Program-made: the position numbers and the translations under genes | DNA from: Parcubacteria group bacterium GW2011_GWA2_50_10b | GTDB lineage: Bacteria; Patescibacteriota; Minisyncoccia; Phycocordibacterales; Zambryskibacteraceae | Assembly: GCA_001004085.1 (NCBI GenBank) | Contig: LCQJ01000008.1 | Location: forward strand, 1-16,311 | DNA length: 16,311 bases | Reading direction: 5' to 3' | Notes under the pieces: generated by a model | Databases searched by the model: none | What the model was told of the DNA's origin: nothing | What the model saw: the letters and a program-made list of their open reading frames with translations, nothing else | Shown: positions 12,509 to 16,311 of the stretch, piece after piece | How the letters are laid out: each line of letters opens with the position of its first letter | How positions within the stretch are numbered: position 1 is the stretch's first letter

Positions 12509-12908
12509 GGGCCCACAGGGAAAGATCTCTTTTGTTGGTGAAAATCAGGTAATCTTCGTTCGGGGATAGTTTCAGGTCACTGGCATCGATATCCATATTC
12601 AAACTGGCCTTGGGTTCGGAAAGTATTTGGGCAATCTCGGTGTTTGTATCAAAGCGCCAGATGCGGTCCGAGAAATGCGTGACCCCGCGGTACCAGTTGT
12701 CCGGCTCGTTGCCACCGATTTCGCTTACGGGAGAGCCGCAGTAGATAACACCCCGGTTTTTGCCGCTCCAAACGCATTTTTCGGCAATGGTGGCCAGAGG
12801 AATATCGATGACAGCTCCGGTCTGCAGGTTTTTGGCTTCCATTCCGGCCCCGCCGTTTTGATTATTATACGAATAAGCGATATGGGTGCCGGAAGAGTCG
12901 GCCATCAC
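12489..12908 (-). CDS. C-terminal half of membrane-anchored beta-propeller-like protein (frameshifted)
   Basis: A 139-aa frame containing repeated beta-propeller-like units: MADSSGTHIAYSYNNQNG, then CVWSGKNRGVIYCG, then LKLSPNEDYLIFTNKRDLSLWALKL, which resemble WD40/PD40 blades. It begins at GTG 12908 inside the stop of the upstream frame (GTGA overlap). The two frames join into one sensible protein if TTAAGGTGATGG is read with one more A (SSLK-VMADSSG). This suggests a single-base loss in an A-run, natural or sequencing. No independent signal or start is evident, so it is most likely the second half of one gene of about 380 aa (12489-13630). Confidence 0.75.
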   Translation of the reverse strand: MMADSSGTHIAYSYNNQNGGAGMEAKNLQTGAVIDIPLATIAEKCVWSGKNRGVIYCGSPVSEIGGNEPDNWYRGVTHFSDRIWRFDTNTEIAQILSEPKASLNMDIDASDLKLSPNEDYLIFTNKRDLSLWALKLEPL

Positions 12909-13630
12909 CTTAAGCTACTGCCTGCCGCCGACAGCCGCCAATCGGTGAAAACGGAAGAAAACAGCGTTTTCAGGGCGATGTTGTTGAAAGCCGAAGAGAC
13001 TATCGAGCCCGAATCTTTTAAAGAGTAATAGAGGGTATTGCCGGCTCCGACAGCGACACTCTCGATGTCCCCGCGCAAGACGGCAGCCGAGATTTCATAG
13101 AGTCCGTCAGTACTCGTCGCCTTGGGAGGAGTCAGGGTGAGAGCCAGATTTTCGACCGTGTCGGAATCGTCTTTGAGAGAACGCAAGAGCACCGCTTGAC
13201 CGTCCGTTCTGAAATACACTTCATAAATTTTGGGCAAGGTCTTGTTAGCCACCCTCTTTTTTTCCAGGGCGCCCATAGCTGTGTCTTTTGGCAATATTAC
13301 CTCGAAAATGTGGCCGGTGGCCCGGTCGACATAGCGAACAGCCACGGTCGAACTCGATTTGTTGAAAGCTACGGCTCCGGCCACCGGTTCCACCGCCAAA
13401 CGGAAGAGATTGACCGTCGGTTGTCCGAATTCGTCGAATTCTCCCTGGTTGCTTGTCCCGAGCGAAGTCGAGGGATCGGTTGGTTGTCCAGAATTCTCTC
13501 CCGAGCCGAAGGGCAGGGCGTTTCTAATACTTTCTGCCAAAGGGGCATTATTGTTCCTAAAAAACATCACCCAAATAGCTAAAGCCAGGATGAGTATAAG
13601 GCCGGAAAAGATGAAAATTTTCTTTAACAT
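12905..13630 (-). CDS. N-terminal half of membrane-anchored beta-propeller-like protein
   Basis: A 241-aa frame starting at ATG 13630 (MLKKIFIFSG), one base after the pilin-fusion stop. A longer frame to 13714 lies wholly in the upstream gene. It has a single N-terminal transmembrane anchor at residues 4-24, then a low-complexity linker at 25-70, and beta-rich repeats such as VEPVAGAVAFNKSSSTVAVRYVDRATGHIFEV and YEVYFRTDGQAVLLRS. The linker contains DPSTSLGTS (52-60), encoded by a REP-like palindrome. It ends at TGA 12905-12907 by an apparent -1 frameshift; the remainder is 12489-12908. It is probably exported and anchored on the outer face of the membrane. No enzymatic motif is seen. Confidence 0.8.
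   Translation of the reverse strand: MLKKIFIFSGLILILALAIWVMFFRNNNAPLAESIRNALPFGSGENSGQPTDPSTSLGTSNQGEFDEFGQPTVNLFRLAVEPVAGAVAFNKSSSTVAVRYVDRATGHIFEVILPKDTAMGALEKKRVANKTLPKIYEVYFRTDGQAVLLRSLKDDSDTVENLALTLTPPKATSTDGLYEISAAVLRGDIESVAVGAGNTLYYSLKDSGSIVSSAFNNIALKTLFSSVFTDWRLSAAGSSLR
13456..13475. repeat. REP-like palindrome inside a coding region
   Basis: TCCCGAGCGAAGTCGAGGGA, with core GAGCGAAGTCGA, the partner family of the element at 987-1005. It lies in the linker of the propeller-like gene and is translated in frame as part of DPSTSLGTS on the minus strand. Confidence 0.6.
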
Positions 13631-13631
13631 A

Positions 13632-14495
13632 TTAATTAATGACTGTGTGCCAGTGAGCTCCTGTTGATGTCCCTCCTGTGCCGCCGCCAGCGGATTCATA
13701 TGTAAAGGTGACATTATGACCGTTAAAGTTCATGATTTTGCGATAATTATTGCTTGGCACGTTAGCATTTCCGGTAATATATTTGTTTAGATTAACATCA
13801 GGGCGAAGGTCAACTATCGGATTACCTGGCCCATGAGTGGCATGTCCTCCCTCCGTACCGCCCGTTATTGTTACATTACAACCACAATTTGTTTTTAAAT
13901 TTATCAATCCGGTAATGGCGTTAGGAGGTAATCTGTTCAAGTTCGTGCATCCGGTCGTTACGTTAGCAAAGCACGGGCCGTTATTTGTATAAACATTTTG
14001 ATCTTCAAGCTGGTCTCTTATTCGGTTACTTTCAATTATTTGGGCTGTGGTTAGAGGCGTGCCTGTTCCGCCAGTTGTGCCAGGCAGGGGCGCGGGGCTA
14101 ATCGGTTGGGGTGTGATATCTAGATTAAATTCGACCAGCTTTGGGTTAATGGTATAGAGTATAAGCCAGGCGGCGAGTGCTAGCATTAGGCCCCACAGAG
14201 CGTTCTCAATAGTCTTTTTGGCATCACTCTTGCCCTCGGAGGCGGCGGTGGCAATGTACTGGATGCCACCGAAGATGATGGTGACGACGGCCATGGCAGT
14301 GGCAAGTCCTATCATGAGTTTGAAGAGCCCGGGGATGAAAGTTTTGGCGTTGGCGGTTGGGCTTACACCTCCCTCCGGCCCGTTAAGCGGTATGGGCGCC
14401 AAGAGAGTGTACTCTGTCGGCGGGGCTGGATCTACGGCAAAGACTGAAACCGGTAAGAGAAAGCAAAGAGAAATTAGTAAAAAGTATTTTTTCAT
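13632..14495 (-). CDS. T4SS-type pilin fused to an M15-like Zn-peptidase domain
   Basis: A 287-aa secreted or membrane protein. Signal peptide at 1-20 (MKKYFLLISLCFLLPVSVFA). Two hydrophobic helices at about 57-80 and 101-118 are linked by GGIQYIATAASEGKSDAKKTIENALWG, the layout of T4SS/VirB2-like pilins common in Patescibacteria. A Pro/Gly/Thr-rich linker at 128-155 leads to a C-terminal domain with GGHATHGPGNPIVDLRPD (H218, H221, D229) and the terminal GAHWHTVIN (H281, H283). These match the H...D...HxH zinc pattern of VanY/D-Ala-D-Ala-type M15 peptidases. C175, C183, C204 and C206 may form disulfides. It overlaps the Ig-like gene by 4 bp (ATGA); GGAG lies a few bases before the ATG. The domain assignment rests on motifs. 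Confidence 0.75.
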   Translation of the reverse strand: MKKYFLLISLCFLLPVSVFAVDPAPPTEYTLLAPIPLNGPEGGVSPTANAKTFIPGLFKLMIGLATAMAVVTIIFGGIQYIATAASEGKSDAKKTIENALWGLMLALAAWLILYTINPKLVEFNLDITPQPISPAPLPGTTGGTGTPLTTAQIIESNRIRDQLEDQNVYTNNGPCFANVTTGCTNLNRLPPNAITGLINLKTNCGCNVTITGGTEGGHATHGPGNPIVDLRPDVNLNKYITGNANVPSNNYRKIMNFNGHNVTFTYESAGGGTGGTSTGAHWHTVIN

Positions 14496-15178
14496 TGTTC
14501 TCCAAATTGTACTAAGAAGCCTTTCCTGGCTTCCTGCGTTATTTTATCTTTATTGGAAACGGTTATGGATACTTGGGAGGAGCCGGAAACATCATCTGGT
14601 GCGCGGTATGTGACAGAATCACCGGTTTCTACAGCTCCGGTATTGGTGCGCCACGCAAAGACTAAGGAGCTATCCTCACGGTCGGTCACGTCGAAAAACA
14701 AGGGAAAAGCCGAAAAAGTGATTTCACTTTCATTCAAACGGTAATTGCCGCCAACTTCTTTGTGGAACATGAAGCCGTACAGAGGATTGTTTTCATAAAC
14801 TAGAAGCGAGGGAGAGACGGGAGTGAGAGCAACGGTGGCGCTTGCAAGTACCTCATCGGTGTCAGAGAGAATCTCCACTTTAACCGTTTGCGTTCTGGAG
14901 AGGATAGTGTCGGTGTAAGAGAAATTATTTTTGCCAATCCCATTTAAGTTGCCCAGCACCGTGCCGTTCTTGGTCCATTTATAGTAAAGATTGGCGGAGC
15001 TGCCGAGGCCGTGCGAGATGGCCAAGAAGCTCACCTTGGTTTGTTTCGACCACAACGTCCGGCCTTGGTAGAAAGGCGGTACATAACCATTTCCTTGCCA
15101 GAGCAGGTCGACTGATTGGGCGAAAACGGGAGTAGACAGTAAACAGTAGATAGTAGATAGAAAGAGAAGCTTTTTCAT
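14492..15178 (-). CDS. Secreted Ig-like/PKD-like beta-sandwich protein
   Basis: A 228-aa protein with a signal peptide (MKKLLFLSTIYCLLSTPVFAQ) and beta-rich body. Segments such as LYYKWTKNGTVLGNLNGIGKNNFSY, TVKVEILSDTDEVLASATVALTPVSP and LVFAWRTNTGAVETGDSVTYRAP----GSSQVSITVSN look like two tandem Ig/PKD-type domains (W-K-NG and F-W--N patterns). No catalytic motif is seen. It is the first gene of the minus-strand operon with the pilin fusion and propeller protein, so it is probably part of an extracellular pilus or envelope assembly. Specific function unknown. Confidence 0.75.
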   Translation of the reverse strand: MKKLLFLSTIYCLLSTPVFAQSVDLLWQGNGYVPPFYQGRTLWSKQTKVSFLAISHGLGSSANLYYKWTKNGTVLGNLNGIGKNNFSYTDTILSRTQTVKVEILSDTDEVLASATVALTPVSPSLLVYENNPLYGFMFHKEVGGNYRLNESEITFSAFPLFFDVTDREDSSLVFAWRTNTGAVETGDSVTYRAPDDVSGSSQVSITVSNKDKITQEARKGFLVQFGEQ

Positions 15179-15185
15179 TAGAAAA

Positions 15186-15194
15186 ATTATAACA
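15186..15194 (-). promoter_or_regulatory. Extended -10 promoter of the Ig/pilin/propeller operon, leaderless start
   Basis: On the minus strand TGTTATAAT (an extended -10, TGnTATAAT) lies 7 bases before the ATG at 15178-15176. Transcription would begin at or within one base of the start codon, so the mRNA would be leaderless. No good -35 is visible at 16-18 bp. Confidence 0.6.
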
Positions 15195-15257
15195 CGAAAA
15201 ATATAACCACTACCTCGTCTTTATGATATGGCTGGGAAAAAGCTCTATACTGGGCAC

Positions 15258-15317
15258 ATGAAGCATTTGCAATACAACCTTGTTTTTAGGCCAGAACCGG
15301 AAGGCGGCTTTACCGTC
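15258..15317 (+). pseudogene. HicB antitoxin N-terminal fragment
   Basis: ATG 15258 encodes MKHLQYNLVFRPEPEGGFTV, the standard HicB opening (---Y-----PE-EGG-TV). The expected V-P-LPGC--G then fails: homology stops at 15317, exactly where the 27-bp direct repeat of the transposase unit begins. The frame runs on nonhomologously to a TAG near 15390. An in-frame ATG at 15228 would add ten residues. The remainder of hicB is not found beyond the right repeat. Confidence 0.6.
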
Positions 15318-15343
15318 CATTCTCACATAGGTCTTGCCTCTGT
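15317..15343 (+). repeat. 27-bp direct repeat, left copy of transposase unit
   Basis: Identical over 27 bases to 15999-16025, starting CCATTCTCACATAGG. On the minus strand it supplies the last codons and the TGA stop of the transposase gene. Confidence 0.88.
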
Positions 15344-15985
15344 GTTTACAAGCCAATCAAGAATTTCCTTCTCGAACACCTTTTCATTCGGAAGATAGTC
15401 AGGAAATGCAGTACGGTTGATAATTATCCTTTCTGGTCTTAGCTGATTTAAGTAATCTGAGTAGCTAGAAAAATAGTACTTCCTTAAATATTCCACACAT
15501 TTATTTAAATCTTTAATTCCGTTTTCTTTCCAATCTTTTTGTATAAGTTTTATGGGATTAAGATGTATATAGGAGAATAAATATTTAAGATAAGTATCAT
15601 TTGAAGCATGCTCAGCTTTAAATTTACCCTCAAAAAGAGATCCTGTTCTAGAATATTTAGCATTGTAATACATCGATAATCCGGTGCTGAATTTTTGCAT
15701 GAACTTACTAAGACCCCCTTCTTCAATCGGTGTAATAAGTAAATGAAAGTGATTTGGCATTGCGCAGTAAGCTCCAATGTTAATTATTGGATTACCTCTA
15801 TCTATAGAATAAATGTCACCCTCGATATCCCTTATTACAAAGTTTTTGTGTGAATTGGAAAGATAAAGTAATTTAAGAAAATGATAATAGTCGCTAGCGT
15901 CATGAAATATTTGGCGCTTATCGTTTTCCCTGTTATAGATATGAAAATATTCGCCGGGAACAAAAGAAGTCTTTCGGATTGCCAT
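15323..15985 (-). CDS. IS200-like / REP-associated tyrosine (Y1) transposase
   Basis: A 220-aa single-strand HUH transposase. The start is ATG 15985 (MAIRKTSFVPGEYFHIYNREN, the family's typical opening); a longer frame to 16063 only reads through the right repeat. YCAMPNHFHLLITP carries the HUH motif (H79, H81). The helix SMYYNAKYSRTGSLFEGKFKAE (104-125) holds candidate nucleophile tyrosines (Y106, Y107, Y111) and the R-G-LFEG-FKAE block of RAYT proteins. YLFSYIHLNPIK follows. It appears intact. It is AT-rich relative to the core genes. It lies within a unit whose ends are 27-bp direct repeats, next to a broken hicB. Confidence 0.9.
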   Translation of the reverse strand: MAIRKTSFVPGEYFHIYNRENDKRQIFHDASDYYHFLKLLYLSNSHKNFVIRDIEGDIYSIDRGNPIINIGAYCAMPNHFHLLITPIEEGGLSKFMQKFSTGLSMYYNAKYSRTGSLFEGKFKAEHASNDTYLKYLFSYIHLNPIKLIQKDWKENGIKDLNKCVEYLRKYYFSSYSDYLNQLRPERIIINRTAFPDYLPNEKVFEKEILDWLVNTEARPM

Positions 15986-15998
15986 ACTATCAAGTTTA

Positions 15999-16025
15999 CC
16001 ATTCTCACATAGGTCTTGCCTCTGT
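15999..16025 (+). repeat. 27-bp direct repeat, right copy of transposase unit
   Basis: Exact copy of 15317-15343, spaced 682 bp from it. It lies in the 5' leader of the transposase gene, 14 bp before its ATG. Confidence 0.88.
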
Positions 16026-16030
16026 ACAGT

Positions 16031-16049
16031 GTTAATAATAAGTATTAAC
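16031..16049. other. Subterminal hairpin beside the right repeat
   Basis: GTTAATA-ATAAG-TATTAAC, a perfect 7-bp AT stem with a 5-nt loop, 5 bp outside the right repeat. IS200-like transposases recognise hairpins near element ends, so it may mark the right end. No equivalent is evident at the left. Confidence 0.4.
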
Positions 16050-16064
16050 CCCTCTTTATTCATA

Positions 16065-16311
16065 TCAGTTTAATTGTTGCCATTTATGAATATTTGTTCT
16101 TTCATAGTCTCGTGAGCGTCGTGAGGCTACTGTCCCAAATATTTTATCCTTGTTTTTACTTCGCTCTAAAAGGTAACTTTTTAAATACGTATCCATATAT
16201 TCTTCTTTAACATGCTTGTCACCAGCTTTCCACCCCATTTCATTATTTTTTATAGCCGATTCTCGTGCTTCTTCAGCGATGTAACTGGGAATTAAAACTA
16301 CATGTTCATCT
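16065..16311 (-). CDS. Unrecognised protein, C-terminal part (gene continues past window)
   Basis: An open frame entering from the right edge and ending with TGA at 16065-16067, giving about 82 residues. Readable pieces are HVVLIPSYIAEEARESAIK, MGWKAGDKHVKEEYMDTYLK and RSRDYERTNIHKWQQLN. It is rich in charged residues and probably helical. No signal peptide or membrane segment is visible in this part. I do not recognise the family. It is on the same strand as, and 79 bp upstream of, the transposase start, and is AT-rich like the rest of this edge. Confidence 0.6.
   Translation of the reverse strand, partial: DEHVVLIPSYIAEEARESAIKNNEMGWKAGDKHVKEEYMDTYLKSYLLERSKNKDKIFGTVASRRSRDYERTNIHKWQQLN

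Noticed and set aside
1..16311. CRISPR arrays, tRNA or rRNA genes
   Set aside because: Read for regularly spaced repeats and for tRNA-like cloverleaf/TTCRANNC signals; none convincing was seen.

Overview
The window looks like a chromosomal fragment of a Candidate Phyla Radiation bacterium (Patescibacteria, probably a Parcubacteria-type lineage). This rests on compact or trimmed versions of core proteins (an 83-aa RnpA, a 238-aa YidC, an 86-aa DciA-like protein), a T4SS-type pilin operon of the sort common in that group, few recognisable Shine-Dalgarno sites, and standard-code use of TGA as stop. The placement comes from gene content and style; no phylogeny was run.

Layout. 1-984: 3' part of a PilB/GspE-type ATPase. 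985-1212: a REP-like palindrome, then a 144-bp segment bounded by perfect 18-bp inverted repeats. 1213-4660: a rearranged Holliday-junction and toxin region. It holds ruvB with a broken winged-helix end, hicB-hicA on the minus strand, a yebC lacking its 5' end, an intact ruvC, an AT-rich NYN-domain RNase-like gene, a promoter/hairpin/terminator cassette, and a ghost of a second yebC-ruvC junction marked by a 48-bp exact direct repeat. 4684-6026: a small, very acidic ORF, a shared terminator, and tyrS (minus). 6067-8626: a class A penicillin-binding protein (plus) and a DciA-like gene (minus) facing each other, each beginning directly after a copy of the same 66-bp palindrome-ended element. 8637-12508: the replication-origin neighbourhood, dnaN and dnaA (minus) diverging from rpmH-rnpA-yidC (plus). 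12489-15178: a minus-strand envelope operon made of a secreted Ig-like protein, a pilin fused to an M15-like Zn-peptidase domain, and a membrane-anchored beta-propeller-like protein split by a frameshift. 15179-16311: a broken hicB N-terminus, an IS200/RAYT-type transposase between 27-bp direct repeats, and the 3' end of an unrecognised gene.

How the parts relate. The centre carries chromosome replication (dnaA, dnaN, DciA-like), translation and membrane insertion (rpmH, rnpA, yidC, tyrS) and wall synthesis (PBP1). The most distinctive signal is the 66-bp element, which puts the wall synthase and the DciA-like gene behind the same initiation sequence. The two edges are accessory or recombining DNA: REP-like palindromes, toxin-antitoxin genes and fragments, a transposase, and several truncated core genes. 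Some of these breaks could be assembly or strain-mixture artefacts, and each is flagged as such.
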